A stretch of DNA of 64,000 nucleotides from Sulfitobacter sp. DFL-14 (GCF_003335585.1 NZ_QBFD01000002.1:1-64000), one strand, 5' to 3'; shown: positions 9,480 to 18,701, numbered from the stretch's first letter. Notes: generated by a model not told the origin, from the sequence alone. Program-made: numbers and translations.

Positions 9480-9893
9480 TCAGGCCGTCGCCCCCGGCGC
9501 ATCCAGGATCTGCACGGCACCGATGCGCCAGCCCATATCCGTCTCTTCCATCTTGTAATCCAGGATATGGGTGAACCCCTTGGCATCGGTGATCTGCACC
9601 TTCTGCCACATCGACCCGCCCCGCTCGCGCAGCTCCAGATAGCGCACTTCGGCAGGGCGCCAGACCATCGGATAGCCCTGCGTCACCATGCGCTGGAAAT
9701 TCTGCGGTGACTGGAACAATTGCTGCAAGCTCGGCGTGGCATAGGTAAATGCCGTCGCGAAATCATCCGCCTTGAAGGCTTCGAACTGACTGTTGATCGT
9801 GCCCTCGATCTCGGTGGATTGCGCGGCGGCACCGGTGACGGACATCACCGCCAGCATCAACGCCCCGAGCATCCTCAAAAACCCTGTCCGCAT
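9480..9893 (-). CDS. DUF4864 domain secreted protein
   Basis: This 137-residue protein has a Sec signal peptide (cleavage after GAAA at about 24) and a SnoaL/NTF2-like DUF4864 domain (INSQFEAFKADDFATAFTYA, then GYPMVWRPAEVRYLEL and WRIGAVQIL). It should be a small periplasmic protein of unknown function. It lies between the beta-helix gene and lysS on the same strand. A copy of the 96-bp palindromic repeat lies just upstream of it. Confidence 0.85.
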   Translation of the reverse strand: MRTGFLRMLGALMLAVMSVTGAAAQSTEIEGTINSQFEAFKADDFATAFTYATPSLQQLFQSPQNFQRMVTQGYPMVWRPAEVRYLELRERGGSMWQKVQITDAKGFTHILDYKMEETDMGWRIGAVQILDAPGATA

Positions 9894-9923
9894 GTCCTCT
9901 CTCCTGTTGGCTGTGTGACTACA

Positions 9924-10019
9924 GCGTTTCGGGATAGACTTGAATCATCGCACATCACTTTTCGCGTAGGGCCGAAGGGAGCGGCAGCGAACAAGTGATC
10001 CAAGTATATCCCGAAACGC
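9924..10019. repeat. 96-bp palindromic dispersed repeat, copy 1
   Basis: The ends are GCGTTTCGGGATA and TATCCCGAAACGC, an exact 13-bp inverted repeat. The interior also pairs (ACTTG with CAAGT, ATCACTT with AAGTGAT, TTCGC with GCGAA), so the whole element folds into one long hairpin. A second copy of the same length is at 12188-12283 with about 85 of 96 positions identical by eye. It is non-coding and lies between DUF4864 and lysS. Confidence 0.85.
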
Positions 10020-10056
10020 CTTAATCGTAAGTCACGGCGCCAACAGGAGAAGAGTT

Positions 10057-11637
10057 TCAGCCCGCTGTCAGCTTGCCCGCCAGCGCCGCGTCGATCAGAT
10101 CGGCCGTTTCCGTCACACCGTAAAGCGCGATGAACCCGCCGAAACGCGGCCCCTGCGACGCCCCCAGCAAGACCTCATAAAGCGCCGTAAACCAGTCGCG
10201 CAGCGGCTCGAACCGCTCTTTGCCGACGGCAAAGACCATGCTCTGAAGCGCTTCGGCATCCAGCCCGCCATCCCAGGACCGCAGGTTGTCGCGCAGCTCT
10301 TCCAGGGCCTCGCGCTCCAGGTCGGTCGGGGTGCGGAATACCTTGTGCGGCTTTACGAAGTCATTGAAATACCGCACCGCCTGGCCTGCCGCCGCATCCA
10401 TCCCGGGGTTCTTCTCCGGCGAGGCATCGGGCGCATACCGCTGGATAAAGCCCCACAACTGCCCCTTGTCCTCGGCCGAGGACACGGACGCGAGGTTCAA
10501 CAACATGGAGAAGGGCACAACCATATCCGACTTGGGCACATCGCCCCCGTGGATGTGCCAGACCGGGTTATTCGCCCGCCCCGTGGCATCCTGCGTCTCA
10601 TAGGCGCGCAACTGCTGGTGATATTCATCCACGGCCTTCGGGATCACATCGAAATGCATCCGCTTGGCGGTCTTGGGCTTGAGAAACATGAAATACGCCA
10701 GCGATTCCGTGCTCGCATAGGTCAGCCACTGGTCAATCGAGATACCATTGCCGGAGGATTTGGAAATCTTCTGGCCATTCTCGTCCAGGAACAGCTCATA
10801 GCTGAAATGCTCCGGCTTCCTGCCGCCCAGGATCTCGCAAATCCGGTCATAGATCGCGGTATTGGTGGCATGTTCCTTGCCGTACATCTCGAAATCCACG
10901 TCCAGCGCCGCCCAGCGTGCGCCGAAATCGGGTTTCCACTGCAATTTCACGTTGCCGCCGGTAACCGGCAGGGTCATTTCCTCGCCCTCTTCGGTATCAA
11001 AGGTGATCGTGCCATCCTTGGCATTCACTTCGCGGATCGGCACATACAACACCCGCCCCGTCTCCGGGTGGATCGGCAGGAAGATCGAATAGGTCTGACG
11101 CCGCTCCTCGCGCAGCGATTTCAGCATCACCGCCATGATCTCGTCGTACCGCTCCGCCGCGCGCAGCAGAATCGCGTCGAACTGGCCCGATTGATAGAAC
11201 TCCCGCGCCGAATAGAACTCGTATTCGAACCCGAAAGTATCCAGGAACCGCCGCAGCATGGCGTTGTTGTGATGGCCAAAACTCTCATACGTGCCGAAGG
11301 GATCCGGCACCGATGTCAGCGGCTTGTGCATATGCTCGGCCAGCATCTCCTGCTGCGGCACATTGCCCGGCACCTTGCGCATCCCGTCCAGATCGTCGGA
11401 AAAACAGATCAGCTTGGTCGGAATGTCCGAAATCTCCTCAAAGGCGCGCTTGATCATCGTGGTCCGCAGCACCTCGCCAAAGGTCCCGATATGCGGCAGG
11501 CCAGAGGGGCCATAGCCCGTCTCGAACAGCACAAAACCCTTTTCCGGCGGCTTGTTCTGATACCGTTTGAGCACCCGACGCGCTTCTTCAAAGGGCCAGG
11601 CCTTGCTGCTCATCGCGGCGTCACGCATATCAGACAT
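10057..11637 (-). CDS. lysS: Lysyl-tRNA synthetase, class I
   Basis: This enzyme charges tRNA-Lys with lysine. It belongs to the class I LysRS type (archaea, spirochaetes, many alphaproteobacteria), not the class II type of E. coli. The HIGH-like motif PHIG is at 49-52 within [15 protein letters not shown], and the KMSKS-like KISKSS is at 290-295. The protein is 526 residues from the ATG at 11637. Upstream in-frame ATGs exist within 15 bases, so the exact start is uncertain. It reads on the same strand as DUF4864, with the 96-bp repeat between them, and is divergent from the TerB gene. Confidence 0.95.
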   Translation of the reverse strand: MSDMRDAAMSSKAWPFEEARRVLKRYQNKPPEKGFVLFETGYGPSGLPHIGTFGEVLRTTMIKRAFEEISDIPTKLICFSDDLDGMRKVPGNVPQQEMLAEHMHKPLTSVPDPFGTYESFGHHNNAMLRRFLDTFGFEYEFYSAREFYQSGQFDAILLRAAERYDEIMAVMLKSLREERRQTYSIFLPIHPETGRVLYVPIREVNAKDGTITFDTEEGEEMTLPVTGGNVKLQWKPDFGARWAALDVDFEMYGKEHATNTAIYDRICEILGGRKPEHFSYELFLDENGQKISKSSGNGISIDQWLTYASTESLAYFMFLKPKTAKRMHFDVIPKAVDEYHQQLRAYETQDATGRANNPVWHIHGGDVPKSDMVVPFSMLLNLASVSSAEDKGQLWGFIQRYAPDASPEKNPGMDAAAGQAVRYFNDFVKPHKVFRTPTDLEREALEELRDNLRSWDGGLDAEALQSMVFAVGKERFEPLRDWFTALYEVLLGASQGPRFGGFIALYGVTETADLIDAALAGKLTAG

Positions 11638-11753
11638 CACATTTTCCATCATTGGCACCTGTGCGCCCAATGCGCGCAGGTCAGGCCGCTTCCTATTGCG
11701 CCGGGCGGACCGGGTCAATAATCTGTACCCAACACAGCATCAAAGGAAGTTCA

Positions 11754-12176
11754 ATGCCTGACGATCCCTCCCTGTCGCTCAGCGCGCAGGACTGTCTTGT
11801 CGCGATGATGGTCGCCGTTTCCGCGTCTGACGAACACATCAGAACCACCGAACTGATCAAGATCCAGTCTTCGGTCAACATGCTGCCGATCTTTGCGGGC
11901 TATGACAACGACCGCCTCAGCACCATCAGCAAGACCGTGTTCGACCTCTTTGAACAGGAAGACGGGCTTGACGCGCTCTTCGGCCTGATCCGAGAGGCGC
12001 TGCCGGAACGCCTGTATGAGACCGCCTATGCGCTGGCCTGCGACGTCGCCGCCGCCGATGGCAAGCTTGAGGAAGCCGAACTGCGTCTGCTCGAAGAAAT
12101 CCGTTACGAGCTGAACATCGACCGCCTGCATGCCGCCGCCATCGAACGCGGCGCGCGTGCGCGTCACCTCAGTTGA
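11754..12176 (+). CDS. TerB-like tellurite resistance family protein
   Basis: This 140-residue all-helical protein matches the TerB/DjlA N-terminal family. Conserved acidic metal-binding segments are visible (SASDEHIRTTELIKI at about 25-40 and DVAAADGKLEEAELRLLEEI near 100-120). The ATG at 11754 is preceded by AAAGGAAG. No terC, terD or terZ neighbours are present, so it is a stand-alone TerB domain of unknown role. It is divergent from lysS, with about 115 bases between. The second palindromic repeat begins 12 bases after its stop codon. Confidence 0.85.
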   Translation: MPDDPSLSLSAQDCLVAMMVAVSASDEHIRTTELIKIQSSVNMLPIFAGYDNDRLSTISKTVFDLFEQEDGLDALFGLIREALPERLYETAYALACDVAAADGKLEEAELRLLEEIRYELNIDRLHAAAIERGARARHLS

Positions 12177-12187
12177 CGGCGCTTAAA

Positions 12188-12283
12188 GCGTTTCGGGATA
12201 AACTTGAAACATCCCACATCACTTTTCGCGCTCGACCGAAGGGAGAGGCAGCGAACAAGTGATTCAGGTATATCCCGAAACGT
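12188..12283. repeat. 96-bp palindromic dispersed repeat, copy 2
   Basis: This copy has the same length and architecture as the one at 9924-10019, with ends GCGTTTCGGGATA and TATCCCGAAACGT. Several differences between the copies fall in the loop region. It begins 12 bases after the TerB stop codon and could serve as its terminator. Confidence 0.85.
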
Positions 12284-12342
12284 TCTAGGCCCTAGTCACC
12301 CGGAATCAAAGTTCGGTTCATTGAATACAGCTCTCAACGGCA

Positions 12343-12467
12343 GGTTCGCACCCGACCCCGAGGGCGGCCCTCCATTTGGCGAGGCATTTTCATTTTTTCA
12401 TACTTCGCAGCATTTTGCGAGGTCGGAGCTTCGCACCCGCCCTGGGGGGCGGGGTCGGGTGCGAACC
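12343..12467. repeat. 18-bp perfect inverted repeat with nested third copy
   Basis: The left arm GGTTCGCACCCGACCCCG (12343-12360) is the exact complement of the right arm at 12450-12467. A third partial copy of the left arm (TTCGCACCCG at about 12430) lies just inside the right arm and could pair with it instead, so two alternative folds are possible. It lies in the 389-base gap between the TerB and YeeE genes (12177-12565), which shows no coding region. Confidence 0.75.
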
Positions 12468-12485
12468 GGATCGCAAGCGATCCGG
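12466..12485. repeat. 20-bp palindrome, possible operator or hairpin
   Basis: CCGGATCGC-AA-GCGATCCGG is a perfect 9-bp stem with a 2-base centre. It overlaps the end of the large inverted repeat by two bases and lies about 80 bases upstream of the YeeE gene. It could be an operator or part of the same secondary structure. Confidence 0.6.
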
Positions 12486-12565
12486 GGACAGTGGGAAATG
12501 GTGCGCATTTCTAGGCTCCGGACCCATTAACCATTTGATATCCAATGCGTGAAGGGAGGGGTCAC

Positions 12566-13621
12566 GTGCTGAATTATCTGACAGAGCCGCAGGCGGTTGC
12601 GCTGATCGGCGGGCTTGGCGGCCTGTTGCTGGGCCTCGCCGCGCGGATCGGACGGTTTTGCACGCTGGGCGCCATCGAAGACATCTATTACGGCAACTCC
12701 AGCCTGCGGCTGCGCATGTGGGGCGTTGCCATCGGGGTGGCGGTGATGGGCACCTTCGGGCTGGCGGCATCGGGGCTGCTCGACCTCGGGCAGACCCTCT
12801 ATCTGGGGCGCGGCTGGACCCCGCTCGCCTGTGTGGTCGGCGGCCTGACCTTTGGCTATGGCATGGCGCTCGCGGGCAACTGCGGCTATGGCGCGCTGGC
12901 CCGTCTGGGCGGCGGTGATCTGCGCTCTTTCGTCATTGTGCTGGTGATGGGGCTGGCGGCCTATATGACCCTGGGCGGCCCGCTGTCGGGATTGCGGCTG
13001 TGGCTGTTCGATGCCGCCGACACCCCTGGCCTGATGCCGGGGTTTGCAGATGCGCTGTCAGCCCTGACCGGCCTGCCGGTTCATGCCACGGGCATGTTGA
13101 TAGGGGCGCTGATCCTGCTGCTGACGCTTTTGCACAGGCCGATGCGCCGGGCCTATGCGCATGTGTTCTGGGGGGCGGTGGTCGGTCTCGCGATTGTTTC
13201 GGGATGGGCAGGCACACAATGGGTGGCCAACGTCGGTTTTGATGCCACGCCGGTTGTGAGCCATACGTTCTCCGCACCCCTGGGGGAAACCATGCTTTAT
13301 GCGATGACTTCCTCGGGCAATACCATCAGCTTTGGCACCGGGTCTGTCCTGGGGGTGCTGCTGGGCGCCTTTGCAGGCAGTCTTTTCAAGGGGCATTTCC
13401 GCTGGGAAGCCTGTGACGATCCGCGCGAGCTGGGCCGTCAGATCCTGGGGGCCGCGCTGATGGGATTCGGCGCGGTGATTACCGTCGGCTGCAGCGTGGG
13501 CCAGGGGCTTTCCGCATTTTCGGTACTGGCCTACAGCGCGCCGCTGACACTGGCCTGCATCATGGCCGGTGCCGCGGTTGGATTGCGCCAGCTGATCCTG
13601 GGATTCGCGCCGGGAGTTTAG
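12566..13621 (+). CDS. YeeE/YedE family thiosulfate or sulfur transporter
   Basis: This 351-residue polytopic inner-membrane protein matches the YeeE/YedE family, of which TsuA (YeeE) takes up thiosulfate through conserved cysteines. Three family Cys motifs are visible: GRFCTLGA (Cys about 32), AGNCGYGALARLGGGD and GCSVGQGLSAFS near the C-terminus. I chose the GTG at 12566 because AGGGAGGGG lies 4-7 bases before it; an upstream ATG at 12545 has no such site. No TusA- or rhodanese-like partner is adjacent, unlike many yeeE loci. Complex inverted repeats lie upstream. Confidence 0.88.
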   Translation: MLNYLTEPQAVALIGGLGGLLLGLAARIGRFCTLGAIEDIYYGNSSLRLRMWGVAIGVAVMGTFGLAASGLLDLGQTLYLGRGWTPLACVVGGLTFGYGMALAGNCGYGALARLGGGDLRSFVIVLVMGLAAYMTLGGPLSGLRLWLFDAADTPGLMPGFADALSALTGLPVHATGMLIGALILLLTLLHRPMRRAYAHVFWGAVVGLAIVSGWAGTQWVANVGFDATPVVSHTFSAPLGETMLYAMTSSGNTISFGTGSVLGVLLGAFAGSLFKGHFRWEACDDPRELGRQILGAALMGFGAVITVGCSVGQGLSAFSVLAYSAPLTLACIMAGAAVGLRQLILGFAPGV

Positions 13622-13795
13622 GTCGCTGGCCTGCTGCACCGGCCCCGCCAACCGCCACCTTCATGATCACGCCTTGACCATTCACAACCCGCTTTGCGCA
13701 AAAAGCCACCGTCAGGCCCGGATCGGATCACCGGATATTGCCAGCGCGGACCGAATATGGGAGTAGTTCGCGCAGTATTAATTGGAAGAAAATTA

Positions 13796-14962
13796 ATGAA
13801 AATTGCTGTTTTTGGAATTGGGTACGTGGGTTTGTCGAACGCAGTCCTGCTGGCCCAGCACAACACTGTCACGGCGGTGGATTTGTCGTCGGACCGCGTG
13901 GCGCAATTGAATGCCCGGACCTCACCGATCGAAGATGTGGAACTGGAACAATGGCTGGCCACCAGGGAATTGGACCTGACGGCCACCATCGACGGCGCGG
14001 CCGCCTGCCGGGAAGCGCGTTTCATCGTGATCGCAACGCCCACGGATTACGACCCCGAGACCAACTTCTTCAACACCTCCTCGGTGGAAGCGGTGATCAA
14101 GCTGGCGCTTGAGGTCAATCCGACCGCCACCATCGTGGTCAAATCGACCGTGCCCGTCGGCTTTACCGACCGGGTGCGCAAGCTGTTCGGGAGCGAGGAC
14201 ATCATCTTTTGCCCCGAGTTCCTGCGCGAGGGTCAGGCGCTGCACGACAACCTCTATCCCTCGCGGATCGTGGTCGGGTCGCGCCGGGAAGAGGCAAAGA
14301 TCTTTGCCGATTTGCTGGTGCAGGGGGCTTTGGCCAAGGATGTGCCGGTGCTTTACACCGGACCGGCAGAGGCGGAATCGATCAAGCTTTTTGCCAATAC
14401 CTACCTGGCGCTGAGGGTGGCTTTCTTTAACGAGCTGGACAGCTATGCCCTGGCCGAAAACATGAACGCGCGTGAGATCATCGAAGGGGTCGGCCTCGAT
14501 CCGCGCATCGGCACCCATTACAACAACCCCTCCTTCGGCTATGGCGGCTATTGCCTGCCCAAGGATACCAAGCAGTTGCTCGCCAATTTCTCGGCAGTGC
14601 CGCAGAACCTGATGCGCGCGGTGGTGGATGCGAACCGCACCCGCAAGGATTTCATCGCCGAACGGGTGCTCGCGCGCAAACCTCAGGTGGTGGGGATTCA
14701 CCGGCTTGTGATGAAAGCCGGGTCGGACAATTTCCGGCAAAGTTCCGTGCAGGGCGTGATCCGTCGCATCCTGGCCGAGGGGATCAAGGTGGTCATCTAC
14801 GAACCGGCCTACGCGCAGGAGAGCTTTCTCAACTGCACGGTTGTACGCGACCTGGAAACCTTCAAGCAGCAAAGCGACGTGATCGTGGCCAACCGGGCAT
14901 CCGATGATCTTTCTGATGTGGAAGACAAGGTCTTTACCCGGGACATCTTTGGCCTGAGCTGA
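13796..14962 (+). CDS. ugd: UDP-glucose 6-dehydrogenase
   Basis: Ugd oxidises UDP-glucose to UDP-glucuronate with two NAD+, supplying acidic sugar for exopolysaccharide. The Rossmann motif FGIGYVGLS is at 6-14, the proline-rich STVPVGFTD segment near 117-125, and the catalytic Cys is Cys253 in [12 protein letters not shown]. The length is 388 residues, equal to the short E. coli type rather than the roughly 435-residue rhizobial type. GGAAG precedes the ATG at 13796. The bases just upstream are unusually AT-rich for this window (about 13775-13800). No other polysaccharide genes are adjacent, although glycosyltransferases appear at 59-64 kb. Horizontal acquisition is possible but unproven. Confidence 0.93.
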   Translation: MKIAVFGIGYVGLSNAVLLAQHNTVTAVDLSSDRVAQLNARTSPIEDVELEQWLATRELDLTATIDGAAACREARFIVIATPTDYDPETNFFNTSSVEAVIKLALEVNPTATIVVKSTVPVGFTDRVRKLFGSEDIIFCPEFLREGQALHDNLYPSRIVVGSRREEAKIFADLLVQGALAKDVPVLYTGPAEAESIKLFANTYLALRVAFFNELDSYALAENMNAREIIEGVGLDPRIGTHYNNPSFGYGGYCLPKDTKQLLANFSAVPQNLMRAVVDANRTRKDFIAERVLARKPQVVGIHRLVMKAGSDNFRQSSVQGVIRRILAEGIKVVIYEPAYAQESFLNCTVVRDLETFKQQSDVIVANRASDDLSDVEDKVFTRDIFGLS

Positions 14963-15030
14963 GACCCAACAGGCGTTGCGGGACCGGCAGCGCCCGGGCC
15001 ACGTAGCGCCATTCAAACTGACGAGGGACC

Positions 15031-16293
15031 ATGGCAGACAATCACCGCGCCTTTCTGTCCGGGCTGTTCGACGCGGCGGTTGCGGCCGCCGATCCGCTGA
15101 ATGCCCTGGGCAGCAATCTGCCGGAAGCCCCCCGCGGCCGCACCGTGGTGATCGGGGCCGGCAAGGGGGCGGCGCAGCTGGCGCAGGCCTTTGAAGGGCT
15201 GTGGGATGCGCCCTTTGAAGGGGTCGTGGTCACCCGCTACGGCTATGGCGCGCCCTGTCACACCATCCGGGTCATGGAAGCGGCGCATCCGGTGCCGGAC
15301 GCCGCCGGGCTGGCGGCCGCGCAGGCGCTGAAATCGGCCGTCAGCGGGCTGGGGCCGGATGATCTGGTCATCGCGCTGATCTGCGGCGGGGGGTCATCGC
15401 TGTTGCCTGATCCGCCCGAGGGGCTGACACTGACTGATCTGCAGGAGCTGAATGCCGCCCTGCTGGAATCGGGCGCGCCGATCTCGGTCATGAATGCGAT
15501 CCGCAAGCGGTTCAGCGGGATCAACGGCGGGCGGCTTGCGGAACTGGCCGGGGGCGCGCGCATCTGCAACTTGATCGTGTCCGATGTGCCCGGTGACGAC
15601 CCCGGTGCCGTCGCCTCCGGACCCACGGTGCCGGGACGGCCAGCCGCGGCAGAGGTCGCGGCCCTGATCGAGGCGCGGGGACTGTCGCTGCCGCAGGCCT
15701 GCATGGATCATCTGCGCCAGCAGCCGGAAGACGGGGCGGCATCGCACCCCGATGTGACGACAAGGATCATCGCCTCTGCCGCGCAGTCGCTTGAGGCCGC
15801 CGCCTGCCGTGCCAGCGCCGAGGGCGTGACGCCCTGGGTGCTGTCCGACCGGATCGAAGGGGAGGCCCGCGAGGTGGCCCTGGTTCACGCGGCCCTCGCG
15901 CGGCAGGCGGCAACCGCAGGCACGCCCTATCCTGCGCCGGTGGTCCTGCTGTCGGGCGGAGAGACGACGGTAACGCTGCGCCACAAGGGCAAGGGCGGAC
16001 GCAACAGCGCCTTTCAGCTTTCCCTCGCCCTGGCGCTGGAGGGGGAGCCGTGGTTTCACGCCCTCGCGGCCGACACGGACGGGATCGACGGCTCCGAAGA
16101 CAATGCGGGGGCCTGGGTGGACGGGACAACGGCGGCGCGGATCCGTGCTGCAGGTCTCGATCCGTTGCAGTCGCTGCAGCGTGACGATTCCTATTCTGCG
16201 CTCAAGGCGGTGAACGGGTTGTTCATGACCGGGCCGACGGGGACCAACGTCAATGATTTTCGGGCCATCCTGATCGGAACGTCCAGAGGCTGA
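15031..16293 (+). CDS. Glycerate 2-kinase, DUF4147/MOFRL type
   Basis: This is a 420-residue kinase of the GckA/TtuD group, which phosphorylates D-glycerate to 2-phosphoglycerate at the end of glyoxylate, serine and tartrate routes. The N-terminal DUF4147 domain shows VIGAGKGAAQLAQA at about 40-53 and LICGGGSSLLPDPPEGL near 117-133. The MOFRL domain shows ADTDGIDGSEDNAGAW, and the C-terminus has DSYSALKAVNGLFMTGPTGT. The ATG follows GAGGGACC. It lies 68 bases after ugd and is convergent with leuD, across a gap of about 400 bases holding the hairpin and tandem repeats. Confidence 0.9.
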   Translation: MADNHRAFLSGLFDAAVAAADPLNALGSNLPEAPRGRTVVIGAGKGAAQLAQAFEGLWDAPFEGVVVTRYGYGAPCHTIRVMEAAHPVPDAAGLAAAQALKSAVSGLGPDDLVIALICGGGSSLLPDPPEGLTLTDLQELNAALLESGAPISVMNAIRKRFSGINGGRLAELAGGARICNLIVSDVPGDDPGAVASGPTVPGRPAAAEVAALIEARGLSLPQACMDHLRQQPEDGAASHPDVTTRIIASAAQSLEAAACRASAEGVTPWVLSDRIEGEAREVALVHAALARQAATAGTPYPAPVVLLSGGETTVTLRHKGKGGRNSAFQLSLALALEGEPWFHALAADTDGIDGSEDNAGAWVDGTTAARIRAAGLDPLQSLQRDDSYSALKAVNGLFMTGPTGTNVNDFRAILIGTSRG

Positions 16294-16431
16294 TGGCCGC
16301 AATGCCCGCGCCCTTGTGCGGGGACGGGCAGCACCGGATTCCGGACCCTTGAAGCGCCCGGGCAGCCCGGTGGATTCGCGCGGCGCGGGGGTGTAGGGCG
16401 GTCTGCGGTCTGCCGCTTTTACCATGTACCA

Positions 16432-16489
16432 ACACAAATGAAGACATGTCATTTTTGACATGTCATTTTTGACATGTCTTCATTTGTGT
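16432..16489. repeat. Long inverted repeat with repeated TGACATGTCA core (locus 1)
   Basis: The left arm (16432-16451) begins ACACAAATGAAG and ends ACATGTCA. The right arm (16470-16489) is its exact 20-base complement. Between them lies another full TGACATGTCA (16456-16465), which is itself a palindrome. Thus the core occurs three times in a row at 14-base spacing, separated by TTTT. The same core and T spacers recur at 48217-48262 with different outer arms. It lies in the 399-base convergent gap 16294-16692, which has no credible gene. Confidence 0.9.
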
Positions 16490-16575
16490 CAGGTTTGGCG
16501 CGCTTGTCAGGAGTGGCGCTTGTCAGGTTTGGCGTGCTTGTCAGGTTTGGCGTGCTTGTCAGGAGTGGCGCGCTT
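16488..16575. repeat. Five-unit tandem repeat, 18-bp period
   Basis: The units are GTCAGGTTTGGCGCGCTT, GTCAGGAGTGGCGCTT (2 bases short), GTCAGGTTTGGCGTGCTT twice, and GTCAGGAGTGGCGCGCTT. It begins inside the last bases of the preceding hairpin arm. There are no spacers between the units, so this is not a CRISPR array. Length polymorphism between strains is likely. Confidence 0.9.
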
Positions 16576-16692
16576 GCTGGTGTTTTGGATTGCATCAGGT
16601 CTGCAGGTTCACACCTCGACAAGCACCCTGAGTGTCAGGCGCTGTCTGACCTGCAAGTTCCGGTGCGGGATGCCGGTCCGGCCAGACCGGCC

Positions 16693-17298
16693 TCAATCAT
16701 CCGGCAAGAGCCAGGCCATATCCGCGACCCGACTCTCCCGGTACGTCCTGATCTGCGCGGCACGCTGCAGCGTCAGGTCGATGTCATCCCAGCCCCGGAT
16801 CAGCTTTTCCCGCCACATCGCGTCCAGCTCAAAGGCAAAGACCTGTCCCGCCGCATGGATTTCGCAATTGCCCAGGTCGATGGAAACGTGTGCATCGCCG
16901 CCACCCAATGCGCCCGCCAGTGCCGTAATCTCACGCTCCTCCAGCCTTGCGGGCAACAGGCCGTTGTTGATCGCATTGGCGGCAAAGATGTCGCCAAAGC
17001 CGGGCGCGATCACGGCGCGAAATCCGGCGTCGACCAGGGCATAAACCGCAGCCTCCCGCGAGGAACCGGTGCCAAAGTTCCGGCCCGCGATCAGGACGCT
17101 GGCAGGCTCCACCCCATTCAAGGGGAAATCCGGGCGCAGCGTCCCTGCCTCATCCCGCCGCATGTCATGCAGCAGAAAATCGCCATAGCCCTGCACACGG
17201 GGCGTCGACATGAACCGCGCCGGGATCAACTGGTCGGTGTCCACATTGTCCTGCGGCAGGTGGATGGCCCTGCCCTCATGCCTGGTCCATCCCGCCAT
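16693..17298 (-). CDS. leuD: 3-isopropylmalate dehydratase small subunit-like (LeuD family)
   Basis: This is the 201-residue swivel domain of an aconitase-family hydro-lyase. Conserved signatures are VDTDQLIPARFM near the N-terminus and GRNFGTGSSREAAVYAL near 80-96. The ATG at 17298 overlaps the leuC stop, so the two subunits are translationally coupled. By family it isomerises 2- and 3-isopropylmalate with LeuC. Its setting beside hydantoinase, C-C lyase, Rieske oxygenase and TRAP genes, with no leuA or leuB, suggests that it may instead hydrate or dehydrate another alkyl-malate or alkyl-maleate. A second biosynthetic leuCD elsewhere in the genome would support that. Confidence 0.85.
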   Translation of the reverse strand: MAGWTRHEGRAIHLPQDNVDTDQLIPARFMSTPRVQGYGDFLLHDMRRDEAGTLRPDFPLNGVEPASVLIAGRNFGTGSSREAAVYALVDAGFRAVIAPGFGDIFAANAINNGLLPARLEEREITALAGALGGGDAHVSIDLGNCEIHAAGQVFAFELDAMWREKLIRGWDDIDLTLQRAAQIRTYRESRVADMAWLLPDD

Positions 17299-18701
17299 CA
17301 GGTCCTCTCCTGCATGACTTCGCGCACATCCGACAGCGCGCCGGTCACCGCCGCCGCCGCGACCATGGCGGGCGACATCAGATGCGTGCGCGCGCCGCGC
17401 CCCTGGCGCCCCCTGAAATTCCGGTTGGTCGATGAGGCGCAGCGCTTGCCCGGCGCCACCAGATCCCCGTTCATGCCGACACACATCGAACAGCCTGATG
17501 CGGCCCATTCCAGCCCGGCGTCCCGGAACACCTTGTCCAGCCCCTCGGCCTCCGCCTGTTGCTTGACCAGCGCCGAACCGGGTGAAACCAGCCCCGGCAC
17601 GCGCGCCTTGCGGCCCCGCAGGACCGCCGCCGCGGCACGCAGGTCCTCGATCCGCCCGTTGGTGCAGGAGCCGAGAAAGACCTGATCGACCGGCGTTCCC
17701 TTGATCGGCTGCCCCGGTATCAGCCCCATGTAGTCATAGGCCGCCCTTGCCGCAGCTGCCTTGCCTGCGCCAAGGCTTTCGGGCGCGGGCAGGACCGCAT
17801 CGATGCCGATGGCCTGTTCGGGGCTGGTGCCCCAGGTCAGGGTCGGCGCAATCTCGGCGGCGTCAATGACCACCTCGCGGGCGAATTCCGCCGCCGCATC
17901 CGTGCGCAGGGCGCGCCAGCCGGTCAGGGCCGCCTCCCAATCGCTTGGCCCGGGCGCATAGGGGCGGCCCTTGATATAGGCGAAAGTCACCGCGTCGGGG
18001 GCCACCATGCCAAAACGGGCACCTCCCTCGATTGACAGGTTGCACAGGGTCATGCGCCCCTCCATGCTCAGCGCTTCGACCGCCGGGCCTGCGTATTCCA
18101 CCGCATGCCCCTGCGCCCCGCCGGCACCCAGCCGCGCGATCCAGCCCAGCGCCATGTCCTTGGCGGTGACCCCCGGTGCCAAAGCCCCCTCAAAGGTGAT
18201 CCGCATCGCCGCCGGTTTGCGCTGCCAGACCGTCTGGGTTGCCAGCACATGGGCCACTTCCGTCGCTCCGATGCCAAAGGCCAGCGCGCCGAAGGCACCG
18301 TGGGTCGATGTGTGGCTGTCACCGCAGTTGATCTGCAGCCCCGGCAGGGTCAGCCCCTGTTCCGGCCCGATCACATGCACGATGCCCTGTCGCCGATCGC
18401 ACAGCCCGAAAATCTCCAGCCCATGGGTGCGCGCGTTGCCCTCCAGCGTCTCGATCATGCGGGCGATGTCGGGGTCCGCGATCCTGTCGCGCTGCCGGGT
18501 CGGGGCGTAATGGTCGGTGACGGCAAAGGTCAGGCGCGGCTCTGCCACCGGCTGTCCCCGCGCGGCCAGCTTTGCGAAGGCGTGATGCGACCCTTCATGC
18601 ACCAGATGCCTGTCCACCCAAAGCAGCGAAGTGCCATCTTCGCGGCGCAGAATTTCATGCGCGCCCCAGAGTTTGTCCAGCAGGGTGCTTGGCTTTTTCA
18701 T
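17298..18701 (-). CDS. leuC: 3-isopropylmalate dehydratase large subunit-like (LeuC family)
   Basis: This 467-residue subunit carries the [4Fe-4S] cluster: ligands Cys346 (GSCTNGR), Cys404 and Cys407 (SGCSMC). The substrate segment NCGDSHTSTHGAFGALAFG is near 145-165. All family residues are present, so it should be an active hydro-lyase. The ATG at 18701 fits the family start (MKKPSTLLDKLWGAHE). An in-frame ATG four codons earlier has GGGAC upstream and is an alternative. The first codon lies inside a putative operator shared with other promoters of the region (18697-18717). See leuD for the doubt about leucine biosynthesis. It is divergent from hyuB. Confidence 0.85.
   Translation of the reverse strand: MKKPSTLLDKLWGAHEILRREDGTSLLWVDRHLVHEGSHHAFAKLAARGQPVAEPRLTFAVTDHYAPTRQRDRIADPDIARMIETLEGNARTHGLEIFGLCDRRQGIVHVIGPEQGLTLPGLQINCGDSHTSTHGAFGALAFGIGATEVAHVLATQTVWQRKPAAMRITFEGALAPGVTAKDMALGWIARLGAGGAQGHAVEYAGPAVEALSMEGRMTLCNLSIEGGARFGMVAPDAVTFAYIKGRPYAPGPSDWEAALTGWRALRTDAAAEFAREVVIDAAEIAPTLTWGTSPEQAIGIDAVLPAPESLGAGKAAAARAAYDYMGLIPGQPIKGTPVDQVFLGSCTNGRIEDLRAAAAVLRGRKARVPGLVSPGSALVKQQAEAEGLDKVFRDAGLEWAASGCSMCVGMNGDLVAPGKRCASSTNRNFRGRQGRGARTHLMSPAMVAAAAVTGALSDVREVMQERT

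Noticed and set aside
16488..16575. Possible CRISPR array
   Set aside because: The five 18-base units are directly adjacent with no spacers, and no cas genes are present.
16460..16627. Small ORF reading through the locus 1 hairpin and tandem repeat (begins MSFLTC)
   Set aside because: It has no ribosome binding site, and its six-residue periodicity is a by-product of the DNA repeat. The same opening residues appear at locus 2 only because the hairpin core is shared.
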